Shown one piece after another: positions 1 through 5,418 of a DNA stretch of 7,237 bases. Position 1 is the first letter of the stretch. Each line of letters starts with the position of its first letter. The stretch comes from Klebsiella pneumoniae (lineage in GTDB: Bacteria > Pseudomonadota > Gammaproteobacteria > Pseudomonadales > Azotimanducaceae): assembly GCA_945878745.1 (NCBI GenBank), contig CAMDVY010000148.1:1-7237 (forward strand), written 5' to 3'. Below the pieces are notes generated by a model. The model was not told the DNA's origin. It did no database searches and saw nothing but the letters and a program-made list of their open reading frames with translations. The position numbers and the translations under genes were made by a program.

Positions 1-798
1 GCCACTCGGCGTCTGACTCGATATCTGGCGCAGTTTGTTGACGCGGCGGAGTCCATGGGTCGCGACACGATTACCAGAGCGTTGCCAGAAGATCGTGGCC
101 CGCGGGAAGTACGGCGTGCCAGTCGTGCCTTCAACGGCATGCAACAGCGGGTACATGCGCTGATCACCGAGCGCACACAAATGCTGGCTTCGGTGTCTCA
201 TGACCTGCGCACGATTGCGACGCGGTTGCGTTTGCGAATGGATGGGATAACCGACTCATCCGAGCGGATCAAGGCAGAGCGTGACCTTGACGCCATGGTT
301 GAGATTCTGGAGTCATCGCTCACCTTCGCCCGGGATGAGTTGAGTGAAGAAGCCTGGTCGTTGCTGGATTTGAAGTCGCTGTTACAGACCGTCGTCGACG
401 ACGCTGTGGATGGAGGTGGCGATGCGCAACTCATCACTGCAGGCGAACCAGATGCCAAGGGTGCCTGCACGCGTGGTCAGCCAGTAGCGCTACGTCGTGC
501 GTTCCAGAACCTGGTTGATAACGCGATTCGATATGGCGGCCGGGCACGCGTATTGCTCAAATCCGATGGCCTGGTTGAGATCTGCGATCCAGGTCCCGGC
601 ATAGCACCTGACGATGTCGAGCGTGCGTTGCAGCCCTTCGTACGGCTTGAGCATTCGCGAAATCGAGATACGGGAGGCACGGGGCTTGGGCTGTCCATTG
701 CGGCGAGTGTGATCAGAAGACACCAGGGCACCCTGAACTTTCTTCAGGGTTCGACGGGCTGTACGGTGTTGGTACGTCTGGTACCCGCCAGCGTGTGA
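1..798 (+). CDS. Sensor histidine kinase, C-terminal part (5' end outside window)
   Basis: This is the cytoplasmic part of a membrane-bound two-component sensor kinase of the EnvZ/PfeS type, which autophosphorylates on histidine and passes the phosphate to an OmpR-type regulator. The frame is open from base 1, so the periplasmic sensor and membrane segments lie upstream. The visible 265 residues begin in a HAMP linker (about 1-52, with GPREV at 33-37). The HisKA helix follows, with phospho-acceptor H67 in SHDLRTIATRLRLR. The HATPase_c domain has an N box FQNLVDNAIRYGG (N170, N174), a G1 box DPGPG (196-200) and a G2 box GGTGLGL (225-231), so ATP binding looks intact. The proline that usually follows HDLRT is replaced by isoleucine. 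An ATG at 55 lies inside HAMP and is not the true start. No response regulator gene is in view; by analogy it would be upstream. The last 86 nt overlap the convergent membrane-protein gene. Confidence 0.93.
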   Translation, partial: ATRRLTRYLAQFVDAAESMGRDTITRALPEDRGPREVRRASRAFNGMQQRVHALITERTQMLASVSHDLRTIATRLRLRMDGITDSSERIKAERDLDAMVEILESSLTFARDELSEEAWSLLDLKSLLQTVVDDAVDGGGDAQLITAGEPDAKGACTRGQPVALRRAFQNLVDNAIRYGGRARVLLKSDGLVEICDPGPGIAPDDVERALQPFVRLEHSRNRDTGGTGLGLSIAASVIRRHQGTLNFLQGSTGCTVLVRLVPASV

Positions 799-1144
799 AA
801 TACAGAACCATCAGCACGAGGCCCGCGACCACGACTATCGTTTCCAGATACCAGGCGATGTCCATCGCTGGATTACCCATCAGCTTCAGTATTCCGGAGT
901 GCAGCATGAGCCATAGCGCCAGGTAGAGAGTGCCGTAGACTTTTGGCCTGAAAGCAAAGACTCGACTGAACAGCAGACCGATGACCAGCGTGACAAGCAG
1001 GACCACGGGCGCCACCGCGAATAGGAAAAAGTTCCCTGTCAGATCGATGTCAGCGCCTGCCAAGGTCAACCAGGCCACGACGCCACCCTCGACCAGAATG
1101 ACAGACAGCAGCGCCGCCAGCACCAGTAGCGCGATGCGCATCAT
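713..1144 (-). CDS. Small four-helix inner-membrane protein, unknown function
   Basis: I do not recognise the family. The 143-residue product is very hydrophobic, with four likely membrane helices at about 4-28, 38-60, 69-87 and 97-117. A short polar, proline- and serine-rich tail follows (VPDVPTPYSPSNPEE). There is no cleavable signal peptide, no cofactor motif and no cysteine pair. The start is the first of two consecutive ATG codons (MMRIALL) and forms an ATGA overlap with the stop of the upstream hydratase gene. No clear Shine-Dalgarno precedes it, so translation probably depends on coupling. The last 86 nt run antisense into the kinase gene, and no earlier in-frame stop would avoid this. 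Hydrophobicity pattern and tight coupling argue that the gene is real. Any role in lipid metabolism is inferred only from the co-translated hydratase. Confidence 0.75.
   Translation of the reverse strand: MMRIALLVLAALLSVILVEGGVVAWLTLAGADIDLTGNFFLFAVAPVVLLVTLVIGLLFSRVFAFRPKVYGTLYLALWLMLHSGILKLMGNPAMDIAWYLETIVVVAGLVLMVLYFTRWRVPDVPTPYSPSNPEESSGCPGVF
730..750. repeat. 8-bp perfect inverted repeat in the convergent overlap
   Basis: ACCCTGAA (730-737) and TTCAGGGT (743-750) are exact reverse complements separated by CTTTC. The hairpin lies inside the last codons of both the kinase gene and the opposing membrane-protein gene. It could pause or terminate transcription in either direction where the two units collide. 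Neither strand has a following run of T, so it is not a classical intrinsic terminator, and coding chance remains possible. Confidence 0.35.
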
Positions 1145-1977
1145 ACGAACCGGAACTGGCCTTGATCGATGACAACCTCACCATGCTGGTTGGTGGTGCG
1201 AAACAGGGCTTCGTTGCCGGTAACCCACATGCTGATGGTGATTTCGTCACCCGGAATGACGGGTTTGCTGAAGCGGCTCTTCATCGCCTTGAAACGGGAT
1301 GGATCGCTCCCGCAGAGGCTGTGCAGAAGCGCGCGACCGGTGAATCCCCACGTACACAGCCCGTGCAGGATCGGCTTCGGAAATCCGCCCATGGCGGCGA
1401 ATGACGGATCCGAGTGCAGGGGATTGCGATCGCCGGACAACCGATAGGTGAGCGCCTGGTCAATGCGCGTCTGATAAGTGACGGTGTGATCCGGTTTCCG
1501 CGCGGGGAATTCCAGTTTGTCGGTTGGCCCACGTTCTCCACCGAAACCACCTTCCCCGCGACAGAAGAGGCTCGTGCTGGTCTTGAGCAGGGGTTTGCCA
1601 GTCTTGACGTCGATGGAGGTTGACTCGAATTCCAGGACGGCTGCAGAGCCCTTGTCCCAGATTGCCTTCACGCGACCACGGCTTTCGATTTCACCTTCTG
1701 CGGGCAATGCACCAAACAGCTCGATGCCCTGTTCGCCATGAACCATCAGAGCGGGATTGAAAGAACCGATCTGGCCCATCGGCACACCGCCGCCGCCAAT
1801 GATGACCGCAAACGTAGGCAGCACACGTTGTGGTGTGTCCTTGGTATTTTCCGTGGTAAACGAGAGTTCATCACATCCCGCGCCGACGCCGACCGCATAC
1901 AGAAGGGTATCCCGGGACGTCCATGAACGTCGTACCGGCCCGCCTTCTGCACCTGCTGCCTTTGGATTGATGGCCAC
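1141..1977 (-). CDS. MaoC-family (R)-specific enoyl-CoA hydratase (hydratase 2 type)
   Basis: The 278-residue protein has the double hot-dog layout of eukaryotic-type hydratase 2 (as in peroxisomal MFE-2). A degenerate N-terminal half (about 15-140) is followed by a catalytic MaoC half (about 160-278). The signature YRLSGDRNPLH at 178-188 supplies the expected Asp183/His188 pair, followed by HGLCTWG at 205-211. The family hydrates trans-2-enoyl-CoA to (R)-3-hydroxyacyl-CoA in the cytoplasm, often for branched, bile-acid or steroid side-chain substrates. Length is normal and both catalytic residues are present. The start is GTG at 1977, chosen because AAAGGGG (1984-1990 on this strand) sits 6 nt upstream. 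It is the first gene of a two-gene unit and its TGA overlaps the next ATG. The exact substrate is unknown; a related NodN- or PaaZ-like role is less likely given the signature. Confidence 0.92.
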   Translation of the reverse strand: MAINPKAAGAEGGPVRRSWTSRDTLLYAVGVGAGCDELSFTTENTKDTPQRVLPTFAVIIGGGGVPMGQIGSFNPALMVHGEQGIELFGALPAEGEIESRGRVKAIWDKGSAAVLEFESTSIDVKTGKPLLKTSTSLFCRGEGGFGGERGPTDKLEFPARKPDHTVTYQTRIDQALTYRLSGDRNPLHSDPSFAAMGGFPKPILHGLCTWGFTGRALLHSLCGSDPSRFKAMKSRFSKPVIPGDEITISMWVTGNEALFRTTNQHGEVVIDQGQFRFV

Positions 1978-1983
1978 GTCGTT

Positions 1984-1990
1984 CCCCTTT
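1984..1990 (-). promoter_or_regulatory. Ribosome binding site fixing the GTG start of the hydratase
   Basis: On the minus strand AAAGGGG lies 6 nt before GTG at 1977. No in-frame ATG with a better site is nearby, so this supports a GTG initiation codon. Confidence 0.6.
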
Positions 1991-2004
1991 CGTTGGAAGC
2001 CTGC

Positions 2005-2032
2005 ACTGTAGCGCAGTCGGGGTTTGAATCAA
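2005..2032 (-). promoter_or_regulatory. Candidate sigma-70 promoter for the hydratase unit
   Basis: On the minus strand TTGATT (2027-2032) and TACAGT (2005-2010) are separated by 16 nt, each matching four of six consensus bases. Transcription would start near 1998, leaving a leader of about 20 nt with the ribosome binding site. Directly upstream is a perfect inverted repeat, CCTCCC (2033-2038) and GGGAGG (2047-2052). The call rests on base matches only. Confidence 0.3.
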
Positions 2033-2055
2033 CCTCCCTACATCTTGGGAGGCTC

Positions 2056-2122
2056 GTAGGAGGGGTCTGCTGAACATGATTGGTTCCTGGTCTTCCTTTC
2101 GCGGTCAGGAGACCGCTCCTAC
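2056..2122. repeat. REPIN-like element A (two inverted REP palindromes)
   Basis: The 67-bp unit begins GTAGGAGGGGTCTGCTGA (2056-2073) and ends TCAGGAGACCGCTCCTAC (2105-2122). These arms are reverse complements except at two positions. The right arm holds a perfect hairpin GCGGTC-AGGA-GACCGC (2101-2116), read on the minus strand as GTAG-GA-GCGGTC-TCCT-GACCGC. That is the GTAG tetranucleotide plus palindrome layout of REP sequences mobilised by RAYT (TnpA-REP) transposases. The left palindrome is decayed. No RAYT gene is in the window, so mobilisation would be in trans. Confidence 0.8.
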
Positions 2123-2152
2123 AAGGTGGTGGCACCTTCTATCTTGTAGGAG
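2116..2152. repeat. 10-bp inverted repeat joining the two REPIN-like elements
   Basis: CTCCTACAAG (2116-2125) and CTTGTAGGAG (2143-2152) are perfect reverse complements across the junction. They extend the REP homology outward by CTT. Between them AAGGTG-GTGG-CACCTT (2123-2138) forms another perfect 6-bp stem with a 4-nt loop, the same geometry as the REP heads. The two structures share 2123-2125 and would compete. Confidence 0.6.
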
Positions 2153-2208
2153 GGGTCTCCTGACCCCGATTGGATTTGGTCGATCTTTCGCGGTCGGGAG
2201 ACCGCTAC
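2146..2208. repeat. REPIN-like element B (second copy, direct repeat of A)
   Basis: The 63-bp unit starts exactly 90 bp after element A and aligns with it along its whole length, including the middle (GATTGG...CTTTCGCGGTC). Its left hairpin GGGGTC-TCCT-GACCCC (2152-2167) is perfect and preceded by GTAGGA. Its right hairpin GCGGTC-GGGA-GACCGC (2190-2205) is perfect but runs straight into TAC, lacking three bases found in copy A. G:C changes in the left stem are compensated (GGGGTC/GACCCC against GCGGTC/GACCGC), consistent with selection on, or copying of, a folded form. Confidence 0.8.
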
Positions 2209-2278
2209 GACTGGATGGCGTTTGGGATGTCTTGCCCCCGAAAGGTGTGCACAATCCAGACAGGTTTTAGAGGTGATG

Positions 2279-3064
2279 ATGGTGCGAAGGATTTTTCTTC
2301 TGATGTTGTTGATGGCGCAGGGTTCGGTTCAGGCGGACTCGACCCGCGGCCGGGCCGTGGCGGAAGCTGAATATGCAGCCAGTCATGGTTATGTTGACCT
2401 TGATGTGGAACTGGAAATGGAGCTTCGGTCGACGAATGGCAAAACCGCCGTGCGCAAGCTGCGATTGCGCCAGATGGAAACGGCAGACAACCAGGTGAAA
2501 ACACTCGTTGTCTTCGATCTGCCGAAAGCGATTGCGGATACGGCGCTCCTCACCTGGTCCAATCGCGACTCGGATGATGATCAGTGGCTGTTCCTGCCCA
2601 GCGTCAAACGGGTGAAAAAGATCGCCAGCAAGGATCGCTCGGGACCGTTTGTCGGCAGCACCTTTGCCTACGAAGATCTGACGGACTATGCCGTGGACGA
2701 ATTCACGTATAACTGGCTCAGGCAGGAAGCGTGTGAACCGCTGGTCTGCGACGTCATTGAGCGCAAGCGGAAAGACCCATACTCCGGTTATGCACGCGAG
2801 CTGGTATTCATTGATAACACTGACCATCGCATTCGTCGCATCGAATACTTCGATCGCGACGACAAACCCCTGAAGACGCTCGAAGCCGCGGACTTTGCAC
2901 AATACACAACCGGTGACCGCAAGTTTGTGCAGCCTCATCTGATGACCATGACCAATGTGCAGACTGGGCGTTCGACAGTGCTGCGCTGGTCGCCCTATCG
3001 CTATGGTGCCGGACTTAACGAAACGAGGGACTTTTCGACCAATGCACTACGCAGGGTTCGATAG
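2279..3064 (+). CDS. Periplasmic LolA-like outer-membrane lipoprotein-sorting protein
   Basis: The 261-residue product begins with a signal peptide (MVRRIFLLMLLMAQGSVQA, cleavage likely after A19) and should be periplasmic. The block WLFLPSVKRVKKIASKDRSG (103-122), followed by GSTFAYEDL (126-134), is typical of the LolA-like family annotated as outer membrane lipoprotein-sorting protein. Members have a LolA/LolB-type half-barrel and frequently accompany MMPL/RND exporters. Two cysteines, C152 and C157, could form a disulfide. AGAGG (2269-2273) lies 5 nt from ATG 2279 and only 2 nt from ATG 2276, so 2279 is preferred; a TTG at 2222 is ignored because it would bury the signal peptide. The gene ends 10 nt from the stop of the RND exporter on the opposite strand. 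It probably accepts or hands over a hydrophobic ligand at the exporter. This is not the housekeeping LolA itself. Confidence 0.87.
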   Translation: MVRRIFLLMLLMAQGSVQADSTRGRAVAEAEYAASHGYVDLDVELEMELRSTNGKTAVRKLRLRQMETADNQVKTLVVFDLPKAIADTALLTWSNRDSDDDQWLFLPSVKRVKKIASKDRSGPFVGSTFAYEDLTDYAVDEFTYNWLRQEACEPLVCDVIERKRKDPYSGYARELVFIDNTDHRIRRIEYFDRDDKPLKTLEAADFAQYTTGDRKFVQPHLMTMTNVQTGRSTVLRWSPYRYGAGLNETRDFSTNALRRVR

Positions 3065-3083
3065 GAAACGAGCGCTATCGGAC
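3056..3083. repeat. Inverted repeat spanning both convergent stop codons
   Basis: GTTCGATAG (3056-3064) and CTATCGGAC (3075-3083) are reverse complements except for one position, which can pair as U-G in the plus-strand RNA. The 10-nt spacer GAAACGAGCG is the whole intergenic gap. Each arm encodes Val-Arg-stop, the end of each protein. It may act as a weak bidirectional terminator, but no T run follows on either strand. Confidence 0.4.
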
Positions 3084-5240
3084 ACTCAGTGGGTCCTTGA
3101 CAAACTGACGCACCAGCGAAGGTAACAGGATCACGTCTGCCAGCAGGGCGATGAACATCGTAGTGATCATGAGCATGGCGAAGTCATGGAAGGGTTGCAT
3201 CTGCGCGGCGAATAACACGCAAAATCCCAGCATGATCACCAGTGTGGTCGTCATGATCGGCGCGATGAGTTCACGAACACAGCGCATCACGGCCGTAGCC
3301 GGATCGTAACCACTTCGTTGCAGCTGTCGCAACCTGACCAGCAGGTGAGTGGTGTCATCGAGCACGATGCCAAATGCCATGGCTGCAACGACTGAACTTC
3401 CCATATCAACCGTAACCCCCGCCGCGCCAAGCAATGCAAGCCCTGCCAGGACGGGTACGGCGTTGACGATGATGCCGATGACGGCAAAGCTGATGCTACG
3501 GAAAATCAGCAGCAGCAGACCGAAGATCAAGGCGGCGCTGACGGCCAACCCCTTCAGGTTATCACTGCCGATACGATGGCCGGTTTCAAAAAAGCTCGAG
3601 ACACGACCCACGAAGTGACCGTCGATCTCATGTTCCTCGAGATAGTCGTAGATCACTGCCTTCATGCGGTAGTAGTCCGCTGAACCGACGTAGGGAATCT
3701 GCAGGTTGATGAGCAGGCGCTGTCGGTCTTCGTCCATGTAGAGTTCAAGGTCCTCTGGGTCGAACCACAGTAACAGCTGTGCAAGTGCATCCGGATCGTC
3801 CGGAAACTCCGCTTTGCCACTGACGGCGCGATTGAGTTCGGCAATGTGATCGTAGAACCAGGTCGCCTGAAAGCCAGTGGGGTACTTTTCATAGAGCTGA
3901 TCGACCAGCGGTTTGAGTTTCAGCCAGATTTCGGGATCTTCGACGTTATCCGCGCTGATCATCAGTGGCAGGTTCATGCGCCCGAACCACTGACCAGCCA
4001 CTTCGTAGTCGGCCCGATAGGGATTGCTCATGGGCAGATAGTCGGTCGGACCATAGTCGATCTCCAACCGGGACAGCCCCCAACCGATGACCAGGACGAA
4101 AAAACCGAGGAGGCCCAGCCCCGCGAGCGGATTGATCAGTGGCCACCGCGGCACTGCGAACGCCACGGCGAATTTCAGGTTTTTCGCCCCGAACATGGCA
4201 GGAAAAACAAAAATGAAGACGCCCAGTGTGGCGGCAGAAATGCCAGCCACGCCCATGACGGCCAGAGCCTGGATGTCTGGCGCCGGCGTCAGACCGGTGC
4301 AGGCGAACCCGACTGCCGTAGTGAGGCCCGCCATCAGGAAGGACATCCGCGCTTCTTCGGGAACGAGCTGTGGTGTGGACTGTCTTGAGGCGTAACCATG
4401 GGCGTGAATCACAAACGTGCCGCTGAGGGGCACGAGGAGAAAGATCGACAGGGACGTCGCTGGTGTCAACGCCATCCCGAGCCAGCCCATGAACCCATAC
4501 GAAAAGGCCACTACAAAAGCACATAAACCAAGGGCGATGGCGGTTGTCCGCAGTGAACGTGTGACGATGAACACCAGGATCAGCATGGCGACCAGCAAAC
4601 CGCCCACTAGTGTTGAATCTTTGGCGACCACTCGCGACAGTTCGGCGCTGATGATAGCTTCGCCGGTAATGATCATCCGCCCGCCAAGTGCCGTGGCTTC
4701 AGCGGCGAGAGGGGCATAGATGTTGGCCAGGATATCGCTGAACTCGTTGGCGTTCTTGTCGCCCTTGGCGATCAGGAACAGCGCTGCAGCGTGGCCATCG
4801 GCGGAGACCAGCACGTTGCGATAAGGCACATAGGCTGCCGCAGCATCGCAGCGTGCCTGGCCGGACTCAAACTCGACATCGGCGAATCGGCTGAGATCGA
4901 CGGTATCGCCGGTACCCACCACAAAGCGGGAGGCGGGGGATGCGAGCGACAGGGTGCGATCGATTGAAGGCTCTTTGCGAAATGCCTTTTCGGCTTTGCG
5001 AATGAGTTGCCAACCCGCATCGGAACAGAGCAGGTTCTCGAACACCACCAGCGCGCCCTGATCGCTCGGGAAACGCTTCAGGTAGTCGGCATAACGGGCG
5101 ACGGTAGCCGGGTCGGTAGGCAACATGGCCTCCGACGCATCCTCGGTGACTTTGAGCCGAGTCGCGCCGAATGCAGCGAGCAGAAATAGCAGTACAAAAG
5201 CCAGTAATGCGTACCGGCGCTGCCTGTGTGCAGAAATCAT
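3075..5240 (-). CDS. MMPL/RND-superfamily exporter (COG1033 type)
   Basis: From ATG 5240 the product is 721 residues, normal for single-chain RND exporters of the HpnN/MMPL group, which use proton flow to move lipids or other hydrophobic compounds from the inner membrane. The pattern is duplicated: one helix (about 10-26), a periplasmic domain (27-205), five helices (about 208-227, 232-250, 260-278, 301-319, 325-348), then a helix (370-390), a second periplasmic domain (391-563) and a second helix bundle to the end. The second bundle carries GIVLDDTTHLL (624-634) with D628, D629 and H632, the probable proton-relay site. The matching first-half segment GTFVIHAHGY lacks acidic residues. A GTG at 5300 would add 20 polar residues but has no ribosome site; ATG 5240 has only AGGGG 13 nt upstream, so the start is uncertain. 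The convergent LolA-like gene is the likely partner. Confidence 0.9.
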   Translation of the reverse strand: MISAHRQRRYALLAFVLLFLLAAFGATRLKVTEDASEAMLPTDPATVARYADYLKRFPSDQGALVVFENLLCSDAGWQLIRKAEKAFRKEPSIDRTLSLASPASRFVVGTGDTVDLSRFADVEFESGQARCDAAAAYVPYRNVLVSADGHAAALFLIAKGDKNANEFSDILANIYAPLAAEATALGGRMIITGEAIISAELSRVVAKDSTLVGGLLVAMLILVFIVTRSLRTTAIALGLCAFVVAFSYGFMGWLGMALTPATSLSIFLLVPLSGTFVIHAHGYASRQSTPQLVPEEARMSFLMAGLTTAVGFACTGLTPAPDIQALAVMGVAGISAATLGVFIFVFPAMFGAKNLKFAVAFAVPRWPLINPLAGLGLLGFFVLVIGWGLSRLEIDYGPTDYLPMSNPYRADYEVAGQWFGRMNLPLMISADNVEDPEIWLKLKPLVDQLYEKYPTGFQATWFYDHIAELNRAVSGKAEFPDDPDALAQLLLWFDPEDLELYMDEDRQRLLINLQIPYVGSADYYRMKAVIYDYLEEHEIDGHFVGRVSSFFETGHRIGSDNLKGLAVSAALIFGLLLLIFRSISFAVIGIIVNAVPVLAGLALLGAAGVTVDMGSSVVAAMAFGIVLDDTTHLLVRLRQLQRSGYDPATAVMRCVRELIAPIMTTTLVIMLGFCVLFAAQMQPFHDFAMLMITTMFIALLADVILLPSLVRQFVKDPLSVR

Positions 5241-5280
5241 GAAGTTATCAATCACCCCTGCTCGCGATTTAACCTCATGT

Positions 5281-5296
5281 GTGCATGGCCTTGCAC
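5281..5296. promoter_or_regulatory. Operator-like 16-bp palindrome
   Basis: GTGCATGGCCTTGCAC matches its own reverse complement at 14 of 16 positions. It sits between divergent genes, where a TetR- or GntR-type repressor could control both. Directly next to it CGCAC (5296-5300) and GTGCG (5308-5312) form a second inverted repeat around GATTTTT. No regulator gene is in the window, so the assignment rests on symmetry and position alone. Confidence 0.35.
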
Positions 5297-5404
5297 GCAC
5301 GATTTTTGTGCGACGAGTGAAAGCAAGTCGTTGATTGCGTGTGGATTGCGGTTCGCGTGCGTTGTCTGCAGCGGTGTGTGGGGTTATCGTCCGGCAGGGC
5401 TCCT

Positions 5405-5410
5405 GGGAGG
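5405..5410 (+). promoter_or_regulatory. Ribosome binding site fixing the thiolase-like start
   Basis: GGGAGG lies 8 nt before ATG 5419. It decides the start in favour of MNRTLRHRV over the longer open frame beginning at 5335. Confidence 0.75.
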
Positions 5411-5418
5411 GAACGACA

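Larger units (their letters stand above)
5241..5418. other. Divergent intergenic region between exporter and thiolase-like gene
   Basis: The 178-nt gap should hold promoters for both directions. I could not find convincing -35/-10 pairs on either strand. It contains the palindromes at 5281-5312 and the strong ribosome site at 5405-5410. Upstream in-frame extension of the thiolase frame to a TTG at 5335 has no start signal. Confidence 0.5.

Noticed and set aside
2030..2045. Possible fifth, decayed REP (GATGTAGGGAGG on the minus strand)
   Set aside because: It shares only a GTAGG-like start with the consensus and lacks the GGTC/GACC palindrome, so chance is as likely.
2056..2208. CRISPR-like array
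   Set aside because: Only two units exist, they are internally palindromic, and similarity continues through the middle of each unit rather than alternating repeat and unique spacer.
2222..2278. Longer LolA-like start at TTG 2222
   Set aside because: It would place 19 non-hydrophobic residues before the signal peptide and has no ribosome site.
2267..2938. Minus-strand open frame (223 codons) opposite the LolA-like gene
   Set aside because: The plus strand encodes a signal peptide and the conserved LolA-like block. The antisense product has no domain or start signal.
3846..4388. Plus-strand open frame (180 codons) inside the RND exporter gene
   Set aside because: The minus-strand frame gives a continuous RND protein with the correct helix pattern. 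The antisense frame is charged, low-order sequence without family features.
5335..5418. 28-codon N-terminal extension of the thiolase-like protein from a TTG
   Set aside because: GGGAGG is correctly spaced only for ATG 5419, and the family begins close to VAVVGLGETP.
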